From NCBI GenBank assembly GCA_964355545.1, contig CAYHEK010000053.1:1-10510 (forward strand): a DNA stretch of 10,510 nucleotides. The letters are read 5' to 3'. Under the pieces are notes generated by a model that had not been told where the DNA came from, searched no databases, and saw nothing but the letters and a program-made list of their open reading frames with translations. Origin of the DNA: JAPLGE01 sp964355545 (GTDB lineage: Bacteria > Bipolaricaulota > Bipolaricaulia > UBA7950 > UBA9294). A program made the position numbers and the translations under genes. Shown here piece by piece: positions 1-6,509 of the stretch (the stretch's first letter is position 1; each line of letters begins with the position of its first letter).

Positions 1-1131
1 AACCACCGTCCGGTGCCGGACTTCACCTTCGCCAAGACGACCACCACTGCGGCGGTCGGGCCCCTCGCGGACTTCACCTACGAGGACACGATCCAGTTCA
101 CCGGGACGGCGACGGACGCGGACGGAGATGCGATCAGCGCTTGGCACTGGGATTTCGATGACGGCACGACATCGGACGTGCAGAACCCGACGCACCGCTT
201 CCCGAATGGTGGGACCTTCGATGTCACGCTGACGGTGACCGACGCCCGCGGGGTGACCGGCTCGGTGACGAAGACGATCACTGTGGAGGCTCCGCCCAAC
301 GTTCCGCCGACGGTCGTCATTAGCTTTACCCCGACCGCGCCGGACGTAAACGAGGACGTCACCTTCACGGCGACGGTGACCGACCCGGACCAGCCGGCCG
401 GAACCGAGTTCACCTACGAATGGGACTTCGGCGATGGCTCGGCGAAGAGCAACGCGAAGAGTCCGGCGCACCAGTTCACGGAGAAGAAGAGCTACACCGT
501 CACGGTCAAGGTGACGGACGCCCAGAACGGGCAGGGGACGGCGTCGAAGGTCGTCGCAGTCGGAAACGAGCCGCCTACGGTGGCGACGCTCACGTTCACC
601 CCGGCTAACCCGGCGACAGGGGACGAGGTGACGTTCACGGCGACGGTGACCGACCCGGATCAGCCGGCGGGGGTCGCGTTTATCTACGACTGGGACTTCG
701 ACGACGGAGGGACGAGCGCCGCGGTGAGCCCGGTCAAGCATCGGTTCATGGCCCCGGCGACGTACACGGTGACCCTGGTCGTGACGGACGAGAAGGGGAG
801 CGAGAGCGCCGCGAAGACGGTCACGGTCACGGTGACCGGGCCGACGCAGCTCTTCACGTTCTCCTTCCCGAACCCGGCCTCGACGCAGGCGACGATCACC
901 TACTACGCCCCCGACGGGACGACCGACCTCGTCCTGCGCATCTACGACCTCGCCGGCCGCCTGGTGCGCGAGGTGGACCTTCCTACGGGAGAGTCGACGT
1001 ACGTGTGGGACCTGCGCTCGGATGTGGGGGAGGACCTCCCGAACGGCCTCTACTTCTGCGTCATCACCGGGAAGGACGCCGCAGGGAAGGGGATCAAGTC
1101 GCCGGTCTTCAAGCTCCTGATCGCGCGATAG
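1..1131 (+). CDS. Secreted PKD-repeat protein with C-terminal FlgD-Ig/sorting-like domain (5' partial)
   Basis: The reading frame is open from base 1 (N-H-R-P-V-P-D-F...), so the N-terminus and any signal peptide lie outside the window; the GTG at 13 has no ribosome binding site and is probably internal. Counting from that GTG, three PKD (polycystic kidney disease, Ig-like) domains are visible at about residues 16-91, 95-183 and 185-274. Each has the W(D/H)WDF-DDG or WDFGDG core and a closing YTVT-VTD strand. Residues 278-372 form a FlgD-Ig/type IX sorting-like domain: FPNPAS, LRIYDLAGRLVRE, DLPNGLYFCVI and a short basic end KLLIAR. PKD domains usually mediate extracellular binding to carbohydrate or protein, so this should be a surface or secreted protein. 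Any catalytic domain would be upstream and cannot be seen. The PorV-like gene starts 13 bp downstream, so the two are probably co-transcribed. The domain calls are secure; the cellular role is inferred. Confidence 0.88.
   Translation, partial: NHRPVPDFTFAKTTTTAAVGPLADFTYEDTIQFTGTATDADGDAISAWHWDFDDGTTSDVQNPTHRFPNGGTFDVTLTVTDARGVTGSVTKTITVEAPPNVPPTVVISFTPTAPDVNEDVTFTATVTDPDQPAGTEFTYEWDFGDGSAKSNAKSPAHQFTEKKSYTVTVKVTDAQNGQGTASKVVAVGNEPPTVATLTFTPANPATGDEVTFTATVTDPDQPAGVAFIYDWDFDDGGTSAAVSPVKHRFMAPATYTVTLVVTDEKGSESAAKTVTVTVTGPTQLFTFSFPNPASTQATITYYAPDGTTDLVLRIYDLAGRLVREVDLPTGESTYVWDLRSDVGEDLPNGLYFCVITGKDAAGKGIKSPVFKLLIAR
361..707 (+). repeat. Near-identical DNA repeat encoding the starts of PKD domains 2 and 3
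   Basis: Bases 361-437 and 631-707 are two copies of one segment with an exact 270-bp offset (90 codons). Both encode V-T-F-T-A-T-V-T-D-P-D-Q-P-A-G followed by a Y-(E/D)-W-D-F-(G/D)-D-G core. Identity is nearly complete at DNA level over the first 40 bases, including third codon positions, then decays. This indicates fairly recent internal duplication of one PKD module or gene conversion between modules. Confidence 0.75.
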
Positions 1132-1144
1132 GGGAGGAAATGCC

Positions 1145-2101
1145 ATGAAGAAAGGACTGGTACTCGTGGTCGTGGCCCTCTTGGGGATCGGCACACTCGG
1201 CGCCGCGGAGACGGCGATCTCGGTCCTGGATATCGAGCCGGGGGTACAGGCCCTGGGGCTCGGGGGCGCGGCGGCTGCCCTGGCGAAGAACGCGGAGACC
1301 CTCTACTACAACCCGGCTGGGCTCGCGGGCCTAGCTGGGATCAGCTTCAACTCGTCCTACGCGATGCACTTGGGACTTGCGAGCTACAGCGTCTTCGGCC
1401 TCACGTTCCGCAACTGGGGGATCGGCCTCCTCACCGTGGGCTCGGGGGACATTCCTGGATACGACGAGGAGGGCGGCTCGACCGACCCTCTCTCCTACGG
1501 GAGCACCGCGGTCCTCTTCGGTTTCGGTGTCGAGCCGAGCGACCTTCCTTTCCTGCCGAGGCTTCCGCTCGACTTCGCCGCCGGAGGACGGATCAAGTAC
1601 CTGTCCGTAACGAATGGAACGACGAGCGGCTCTGGATTCTCCTTCGACCTCGCCTACCGCATGAACTTCCCTGACATGCGTCTGGGGCCGGTCGGTCTCT
1701 CCGATCTCGCTCTGGGTGCTGTGGCGACGAACCTCTTCGGCTCCCTAGGCTACGAGGGAGGGCACAGCGAGTCGTTCCGCATGGACATCCGCCTCGGCGG
1801 GTCCGCCAAGGTGGCCGAGGTCGTCCTCCTCGCGGCCGACCTCGAGCTCGGGGGAAGCTTCCACTTCGGCGCGGAGTACAAGCCGATCAAGACCTTCGCT
1901 ATCCGCGCCGGGGTTCTGACGCAGGCGGGAGGGCTCTCCATCACCCTCGGCCTCGGCCTCGATGTGGCCGGGTTCGTTGTGGATTACGCCTTCGCTAGCC
2001 ACCCAAGCTTAGGCGGGAGTCACCGCATCTCGCTTACGGTCGACTTCTCCGCGCTCGACCTGCGGGCGATCGGCCGCTCCCTCGGCCGGATCATCCGCTA
2101 G
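1145..2101 (+). CDS. PorV/PorQ-like (UPF0164) outer-membrane beta-barrel protein
   Basis: A 318-residue protein with a clear signal peptide (MKK, then a hydrophobic run to about residue 19, likely cleaved near LGA-AE). The mature N-terminus carries the family signature: GVQALGLGGAAAAL, then the NAETLYYNPAGLAGL motif at residues 49-63, as in PorV/PorQ and UPF0164 proteins related to FadL barrels. The rest alternates short amphipathic strands and glycine-rich turns. A last strand (HRISLTVDFS) is followed by a short basic tail, LRAIGRSLGRIIR, instead of ending at the barrel. GGAGG at 1134-1138 lies 6 nt before the ATG, which fixes the start. The stop of the PKD gene is 13 bp upstream, suggesting one transcript. 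In Bacteroidetes, PorV is the type IX secretion shuttle that accepts sorting-domain cargo, so cargo/barrel pairing is an attractive but unproven reading. Family assignment is fairly sure; function is inferred. Confidence 0.82.
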   Translation: MKKGLVLVVVALLGIGTLGAAETAISVLDIEPGVQALGLGGAAAALAKNAETLYYNPAGLAGLAGISFNSSYAMHLGLASYSVFGLTFRNWGIGLLTVGSGDIPGYDEEGGSTDPLSYGSTAVLFGFGVEPSDLPFLPRLPLDFAAGGRIKYLSVTNGTTSGSGFSFDLAYRMNFPDMRLGPVGLSDLALGAVATNLFGSLGYEGGHSESFRMDIRLGGSAKVAEVVLLAADLELGGSFHFGAEYKPIKTFAIRAGVLTQAGGLSITLGLGLDVAGFVVDYAFASHPSLGGSHRISLTVDFSALDLRAIGRSLGRIIR

Positions 2102-2103
2102 AC

Positions 2104-2142
2104 GGAGGGCGCTCCGGCCAGAGGATCGAGGGCGCCTTCTTT
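2104..2142 (+). terminator. Probable intrinsic terminator after the PorV-like gene
   Basis: GGAGGGCGC (2104-2112) pairs with GCGCCTTCT (2132-2140) in a 9-bp stem with two G-U pairs and a loop of about 19 nt; two further inner pairs are possible. A T-rich run (TTCTTT, 2137-2142) overlaps the 3' arm. It starts 3 nt after the stop codon and sits in the 58-bp gap between convergent genes. The T tract is short, so efficiency is uncertain. The opposite strand has no T run, so it is not clearly bidirectional. Confidence 0.6.
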
Positions 2143-2159
2143 GCATGCTCACCGTTACG

Positions 2160-3380
2160 TCAAGATCTGACCCCGATGCCCCATTCGCGCTCGATCTCGT
2201 CCAGGGTTCCGGCGACGATCGCGCGGCGGATCTCCGCGAGGAGCCGCACGAGGAAACGCAGGTTGTGGAGGGTGGCGAGCCGGTAGTACGAGAGCTCGCC
2301 AGAGAGGGCAAGGTGGCGGAGGTAGGCGCGCGAGTGGACGCGGCAGGTGGCGCAATCGCAGGAGGGGTCGATCGGTCCGGCGTCGTCGCGAAAGCGTGCG
2401 TTGCGCAGGTTGATCCGGTGTTGCGACGCCTCCTTCACGAAGAGGGTCCCGTTGCGCGCCATCCGCGTCGGCGCGGCGCAGTCGAAGGTATCGACCCCGC
2501 GGCGGACGACGGCGAAGAGGTCGTCGATCCCGCCGATCCCGAGGAGGTGGCGGGGCTTCTTCTCGGGCAGGAGGGGGACCGTCCAGTCGAGAACCTTGAG
2601 CATCTCCTCCTTCGAGCGGCCGAGGGAGCCGCCGATGGCGAGCCCATCGAACCCCATCCCGGCGATCACCCGCGCGCTCTCTCTTCGCAGGTCCTCGTAG
2701 GCGCCGCCCTGGACGATCCCGTACAGGCGCTGCTCCGAGGTGGGAAGGGAGGGATCGCGAGAGGCGAGGAAGGCGGACAGGGCCCGCTCGGCCCAGCGGT
2801 GCGTCCGCTCCATCGCTGCCTGGGTGTAGTCGCGGTCGTGGAGCGGGGACGTGCACTCGTCGAGGACGAGGAGGATGTCCGCCCCGAGCTTCCTCTGGAG
2901 CGCGATCACCCCCTCGGGAGAGAAGAAGTGCTCCGAGCCGTCGAGGGTCGAGCGAAAGAGGGCTCCCTCCTCGCGGAGCCGAACAAGGGACCTTCCCTCC
3001 TGGCGTCGGCCTGACCCAGGCCGGGGGCCTTCGTCGGGGAAGATGGACGCGACCTTCCCCACCCCGTGCTCCTTCCCCGCGCCCAGGCTGAAGACCTGAA
3101 AGCCGCCGGAGTCGGTCATCGTCGGGCCGGTCCAGCCGGAGAAGCGGTGCAGGCCGCCCAGGCGGGCGACCGTCTCCTCGCCCGGCCGCAGGTGAAGGTG
3201 GTAGGAGTTTGAGATCACGATCTCGACGCCAACCTCGGCCAGGGCCGCGGGCTCGACCCCCTTCACCGTCCCCCGTGTGGCGACGGCGACGAACGCCGGG
3301 GTCTCCACACTCCCGTGCGCCGTGTTGATCCGTCCGGTGCGGGCGAGAGACTTCGGATCCGCGTGCACGACCTCGAACAT
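2160..3380 (-). CDS. tgt: tRNA-guanine transglycosylase (queuine/preQ1 tRNA-ribosyltransferase)
   Basis: Exchanges guanine-34 in the anticodon of GUN tRNAs for preQ1 or queuine; cytosolic, 406 residues from this start. Visible: SNSYHLHLRPG (58-68), catalytic TDSGGFQ (D90), base-binding DECTSP (D174, C176), GIVQGG (221-226), nucleophile D300 in VDTFDCAAPTR, and the zinc site C341, C343, C346, H372, spaced 2, 3 and 26 as in the Zymomonas enzyme. Two departures from the usual bacterial enzyme: an extra stretch of about 30 residues after SGGFQVFSL (about 101-135), and the loop GGSLGRSKEEM, where the standard enzyme has GGLAVGE. The start ATG overlaps the stop of the upstream gene (TGATG, 3378-3382) and has no Shine-Dalgarno of its own, implying translational coupling. 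An in-frame GTG at 3443 would only add a proline-rich, non-conserved extension inside the neighbour. Identity is very secure; whether the natural base is preQ1 or queuine is inferred from context. Confidence 0.97.
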   Translation of the reverse strand: MFEVVHADPKSLARTGRINTAHGSVETPAFVAVATRGTVKGVEPAALAEVGVEIVISNSYHLHLRPGEETVARLGGLHRFSGWTGPTMTDSGGFQVFSLGAGKEHGVGKVASIFPDEGPRPGSGRRQEGRSLVRLREEGALFRSTLDGSEHFFSPEGVIALQRKLGADILLVLDECTSPLHDRDYTQAAMERTHRWAERALSAFLASRDPSLPTSEQRLYGIVQGGAYEDLRRESARVIAGMGFDGLAIGGSLGRSKEEMLKVLDWTVPLLPEKKPRHLLGIGGIDDLFAVVRRGVDTFDCAAPTRMARNGTLFVKEASQHRINLRNARFRDDAGPIDPSCDCATCRVHSRAYLRHLALSGELSYYRLATLHNLRFLVRLLAEIRRAIVAGTLDEIEREWGIGVRS

Positions 3381-4333
3381 CAGTAGAAGGGGGTGAGGGT
3401 CCGGTGGTGCGGGGGCATCGGCCGTCCCTGGGCGAGGGTCCACAGGAGCCAGTCGATCTCGATCGCGTGGAGAGGCCTCCCGCGCCGTTCAAGCTCCTGG
3501 CGGAGGAGCTCGACCGCCCAGATCGTCGCGGCGCGGATCTCGACCTCTTCTCGTGAGCCGGCCTCGATCCACTCCTTGAGATCGACCCGGCCGGCGAGCC
3601 CCTCGGAGTAGCGCAGGGCCCCGCAGGCGCGCAGGATCTGGGGGATCTTGTAGTCCGCGAACGCCGTGAGGGAAGGAAGGTCCGTGAACGCGCCGAACGA
3701 GCGGCCGTCGAAGGACGCGGCCAGGTCGCCGGCGAAGATCTGGGCGCGCTTGTAGAAGGGAATCCGCTCGCCTGAGTAGCTCGCCTCGTCGCGGAAGGAG
3801 GGGAAGGCCTCGAGGAGGAGCGAAACGAGCCGCTCGGCGCTCCCTCGCGCCTCGCGCACGAGGCGGCCGGCGTCCCCGCCGTAGCGGGTGAGGATGCCGT
3901 TCCCAATCTCGCGCAGGATCTCCGTCCGCTCGGCGAGGAGGGGGACCTCCCCGATGCGGACCCTTCCCTGGAGGAGGCCGCGGACCTCGTCTTCCCCAAC
4001 CCGGGAGAGATGGGCGAAATCGTCGACCGGTAGCCCGTTTTCAAACGCTTCCTTCAGCACGGAGGTGAGGGCGAAGTACCCCTCGAGCCTCTCCCCCGCC
4101 ACGATCACCTCCCAGCGCGGCTCGGGGAAGAAACAGAAGTTCTGGGAGTCGAGGAGGAGGAGGTAGACGATCGTCCGCTCCGTCCCGTCGTGGAAGTGGT
4201 GCGATCGATCCCAGGCCGGGAGCGCGAGCGGAAGGAGCTCCTCCGCGAGGCGGCGGAGCTCCCCCCTCTCGATCGCCACGTCGCGGGCCCGCTCGCAGAC
4301 GAAGCGCGCTCCTTCAAGGACGCCGAGGCTCAC
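3380..4333 (-). CDS. qng1: Queuosine 5'-phosphate N-glycosylase/hydrolase (DUF2419, queuosine salvage family)
   Basis: A 317-residue cytosolic protein that I recognise as the DUF2419/Q_salvage family (human QNG1/C9orf64 and bacterial homologues). These cleave queuosine 5'-monophosphate to free queuine, the base used by Tgt. Family signatures in order: SQNFCFF (63-69), YFALTSVLKEAFENG (86-100), the long helix with SAERLVSLLLEAFPSFRDE (165-183), YSGERIPFYKRAQIFAGDL (186-204), FTDLPSLTAFADYKIPQIL (216-234), GALRYS (238-243) and a C-terminal IDWLLW (293-298). K195 of FYKRAQ and D227 of FADYK sit at the spacing I recall for the active-site pair in characterised members. The chosen GTG (4333) overlaps the methyltransferase stop as GTGA and has GGAGG at 4339-4343, 5 nt upstream. 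A longer ATG start at 4393 would run 60 nt into the neighbour and adds unconserved residues. It overlaps tgt by 1 nt, which strongly supports a joint salvage role. Confidence 0.9.
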   Translation of the reverse strand: MSLGVLEGARFVCERARDVAIERGELRRLAEELLPLALPAWDRSHHFHDGTERTIVYLLLLDSQNFCFFPEPRWEVIVAGERLEGYFALTSVLKEAFENGLPVDDFAHLSRVGEDEVRGLLQGRVRIGEVPLLAERTEILREIGNGILTRYGGDAGRLVREARGSAERLVSLLLEAFPSFRDEASYSGERIPFYKRAQIFAGDLAASFDGRSFGAFTDLPSLTAFADYKIPQILRACGALRYSEGLAGRVDLKEWIEAGSREEVEIRAATIWAVELLRQELERRGRPLHAIEIDWLLWTLAQGRPMPPHHRTLTPFY

Positions 4334-5406
4334 GGGCCCCTCCGCGAGCGGATGAAGAGGACGGGGTCGTCCTGCGGTGGAACGAAGGGCCACAGCTCCG
4401 CGAACGCCCTACAGATCTCGTTGAAGTGCGGGCGAAGGGGGCCGCGCAGGAGCCCCTCCTCGTGGAGGGCGAGGAAGAAGCGATGGGCGAGCCGCGTGAT
4501 CCGGCCGCAGATCGCGACGTCGACGAACCCCGCCCCGCGCAGGGAGCCCGCGAGGGAGAAGAGGTCGACGTGGCGGAGCACGAAGTACTCCCCCGCGACG
4601 AGCGCCGCGGCCGCCTCGAGCAGGAACGGGATTCCGTACCGTTCTGCGATCTCGCCCGCAAGGGGCCTTGCGCCCGGCTCGCCATCCCTGCGCACGAACC
4701 CGGGCCGCCGGGGGAAGGAGGCGGCGCGCTCGTGCAGGAAGACGCGATTCTCTCCGTTTGGATGCAGGGTGAGCCGGTACTCGGCCTCGCGGGCGGGGGA
4801 GGCCTCCTTCACCAGGTAGCGGTAGACGAAGGCGTCGTCTTCGGGGAAGAACTCGACCTCCTCCTCCTTCCCGGTGGGGAGCTCCGCGGCGAGGTGCTCG
4901 ACGGTCGCGACGAAGCCCCCTCCCGGGACGAGGACGCGGCGGATCTCGGCGAGGGCCTTCTCGAGGTCGTCCGCCTGCTCGAGGGCGCACCCGGCGACGG
5001 CCCCGTCGAACGAGCGATCGGGGAAAGGAAGGTCTCCGGCATCGGCAACGGAAAAGGTGACGTTGGAATAGCCGAGGCGCGCGCGGTTCTCCTCCGCCAC
5101 CTCCACCCGGCGGCGGGAGAGGTCAATCCCCACGACCTCGCGCACGTACGGGGCGAGGCCGAGGGCCGGCCAGCCGTCGCCGGTCCCCGCGTCGAGGACC
5201 CGGCCGGCCGTGGCGAGGGCGTCGAGGTGTGCGAAGATCAGGGTGAGGTCGACCCAGTCGTAGATCTCGTCTGGATCGTACGGGCGGTAGACTCCAGCGA
5301 GCCCACGGGGAGCCTGGTGGTCGATCCCGTCGTAGCGCAGGCGCGCGGAATTGACCCTGTCCAACGCCACGTGCTTGCGGATCCACGCCTCGAGCGGCTG
5401 CACCAT
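4330..5406 (-). CDS. Class I SAM-dependent methyltransferase, first gene of the queuine-salvage cluster
   Basis: About 358 residues. A Methyltransf_11-type Rossmann domain occupies about residues 55-170: motif I VLDAGTGDGWPAL (70-82), motif II VVGIDLS (91-97), the acidic/adenine region VADAGDLPFPDRSFDGAVA (120-138) and EIRRVLVPGGGFVA (154-167). It is preceded by about 50 residues (PLEAWIRKHVALDRVNS...YDWVDL) and followed by about 190 C-terminal residues with no domain I can name; these probably recognise the substrate, which is unknown. Start choice is awkward. ATG 5406 has GGGGAGGG directly against it (1-nt spacing); the next codon, GTG 5403, has a better 4-nt spacing; an in-frame TTG at 5442 has no Shine-Dalgarno. 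The stop overlaps the Qng1 start (GTGA), so the proteins are made together. The DUF4015 gene ends 91 bp upstream on the same strand. Methyltransferase fold is sure; a link to queuosine is inference from coupling only. Confidence 0.88.
   Translation of the reverse strand: MVQPLEAWIRKHVALDRVNSARLRYDGIDHQAPRGLAGVYRPYDPDEIYDWVDLTLIFAHLDALATAGRVLDAGTGDGWPALGLAPYVREVVGIDLSRRRVEVAEENRARLGYSNVTFSVADAGDLPFPDRSFDGAVAGCALEQADDLEKALAEIRRVLVPGGGFVATVEHLAAELPTGKEEEVEFFPEDDAFVYRYLVKEASPAREAEYRLTLHPNGENRVFLHERAASFPRRPGFVRRDGEPGARPLAGEIAERYGIPFLLEAAAALVAGEYFVLRHVDLFSLAGSLRGAGFVDVAICGRITRLAHRFFLALHEEGLLRGPLRPHFNEICRAFAELWPFVPPQDDPVLFIRSRRGP
4331..4343 (-). promoter_or_regulatory. Ribosome binding site and GTGA junction fixing the Qng1 start
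   Basis: On the minus strand GGAGGGG (4343-4337) precedes GTG (4333-4331) with 5 nt after the GGAGG core. The GTG overlaps the methyltransferase stop TGA (4332-4330) to give GTGA. This decides for the 317-residue Qng1 over the longer ATG form at 4393. Confidence 0.75.
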
Positions 5407-5497
5407 CCCTCCCCAAGCGGCTTGCGAGCGATGGTACCCCAAAAAGGAGAGGGGAGGAAAGGAAAGGCCTGGCTACCTATTGGCGAGGCAGAGAGGG
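5407..5497 (-). other. Intergenic gap between DUF4015 and methyltransferase genes
   Basis: Ninety-one bases on the minus strand between the DUF4015 stop and the methyltransferase start. They hold a pyrimidine-rich stretch (about 5437-5466) and the GGGGAGGG ribosome binding site at 5407-5414. I see neither a convincing -35/-10 pair nor a terminator, so read-through from the DUF4015 gene is possible. Confidence 0.4.
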
Positions 5498-6502
5498 CTA
5501 CTTGAGCGCGCGGTAGAGGGCCGCGTATTCGCAGTTTGGGTTCCAGAAGAGGTACCCGTCCGCGCCTTCCTCCTTGGCTGCCTTCACCTGGGCGCGGATG
5601 TAGGCCTCGAGCGTCATCCCGGACGGGATCGCCATGTCGAAGGCCTGGAGGAAGGGGCGAACGGGGGTCGCCACCCGCGCCTTTCCCGCACCGAGCGCCT
5701 CCTTCACCACCCGGTAGGGGTTCTCCTGGTAGACGCGCTCGTGGTAGTGGGAGGGGTAGAGCATCGGGGAAAAAAGGTCGAGGTAAGCGGCCATCCCCTC
5801 GAGAGACTGGCCGATCGGGTCGATCCTCTTCTTGTTCCAGTCCCACATCACGCGGCCGAAGAGGTCGGCGGAGAGGACGATCCGGCCGGAGAGGAGGTCG
5901 TGCGCCCGGCCGAGGAATCGTTCGATCGCGGCGTAGCGGCCGCCGTAGGCCGCCACGAGGTCTCCGCCGTCTGGGTAGCGGATGTAGTCGAACTGGATCT
6001 CGTCGAACCCGAGGGAGGCGACCTCCTGCGCGATCTCCAAGTTGTAGGAAACGGCGCGCTCGTCGGTCGGGAGGACCCACGGCGCCTGGGGACTCCCCAG
6101 GTGGGCGGCGAGCTTGGGGTCGTCAAAGACGACCTGGCGTGCGATCAGGTAGATCCCTCGCGCCCGGAGGGCGGGAAGGAGCGAGCCAAGGTCCAAGCGG
6201 CCGGTGGTCGCTCCGATCCTCTTCGCGAGAGGCACGGCGCTTTTGTACGTCACCTCGCCGTGGTTATCCTTGACGTTGATGACGACGGCATTCAGAAGCC
6301 CTTCGGCGGCCTTCTGGAGGACCTCCTCGAGTGCTCCGGAACGGGTGATGGCGTACGAACCGAGGTAGATCCCCACCCGCCCGTGGGGAGAGGGAGGGAC
6401 CGCCGGAGCGGCGAGGGGGGACCCGCGGTCGGCTCCGACCCGGACGAGAAGGACGACGAGAACCCCGACGCCAAGGAAACGAAGAGCGAGCGGCTTTCCC
6501 AT
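5498..6502 (-). CDS. Secreted DUF4015-family putative glycoside hydrolase
   Basis: A 334-residue protein with an N-terminal signal sequence or membrane anchor (MGKPLALRF followed by GVGVLVVLLV, residues 1-20) and a proline/alanine linker to about residue 40. The rest is a TIM-barrel-like DUF4015 domain: GRVGIYLGSYAI (41-52), LNAVVINVKDNHGEVTYKS (70-88), the PLAKRIGA segment, RGIYLIARQVVFDDPKLA (115-132), GFDEIQFDYIRYPDGG (165-180), DLFSPMLYPSHY (242-253) and GADGYLFWNP (313-322). The acidic residues of FDEIQFDY are good catalytic candidates. The family is related to glycoside hydrolases, but I know of no confirmed substrate. The segment between FDDPKLA and YNLEIAQEVA looks about 15-20 residues shorter than in members I remember. 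The ATG has no Shine-Dalgarno; a TATACT lies just upstream. Export to the periplasm or cell envelope is likely. It may be co-transcribed with the methyltransferase 91 bp downstream. Confidence 0.87.
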   Translation of the reverse strand: MGKPLALRFLGVGVLVVLLVRVGADRGSPLAAPAVPPSPHGRVGIYLGSYAITRSGALEEVLQKAAEGLLNAVVINVKDNHGEVTYKSAVPLAKRIGATTGRLDLGSLLPALRARGIYLIARQVVFDDPKLAAHLGSPQAPWVLPTDERAVSYNLEIAQEVASLGFDEIQFDYIRYPDGGDLVAAYGGRYAAIERFLGRAHDLLSGRIVLSADLFGRVMWDWNKKRIDPIGQSLEGMAAYLDLFSPMLYPSHYHERVYQENPYRVVKEALGAGKARVATPVRPFLQAFDMAIPSGMTLEAYIRAQVKAAKEEGADGYLFWNPNCEYAALYRALK

Positions 6503-6509
6503 GGGGGCG

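Noticed and set aside
355..707. A CRISPR-like or mobile repeat in the first gene
   Set aside because: The two copies are in frame, 90 codons apart and encode PKD domain cores; they are a coding repeat.
2145..3014. A 289-codon plus-strand open frame opposite tgt
   Set aside because: Low-complexity Glu/Gly/Arg/Val shadow of a very well conserved gene; it begins beside the terminator and has no ribosome binding site.
2155..4044. A 629-codon minus-strand open frame across tgt and the Qng1 gene
   Set aside because: Its translation is arginine/serine/proline-rich low-complexity sequence with no motif, and it lies in another frame of two genes with clear family signatures; it is a product of high GC.
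4426..5505. A 359-codon plus-strand open frame opposite the methyltransferase
   Set aside because: Acidic, low-complexity translation without motifs; the opposite strand encodes complete methyltransferase motifs.
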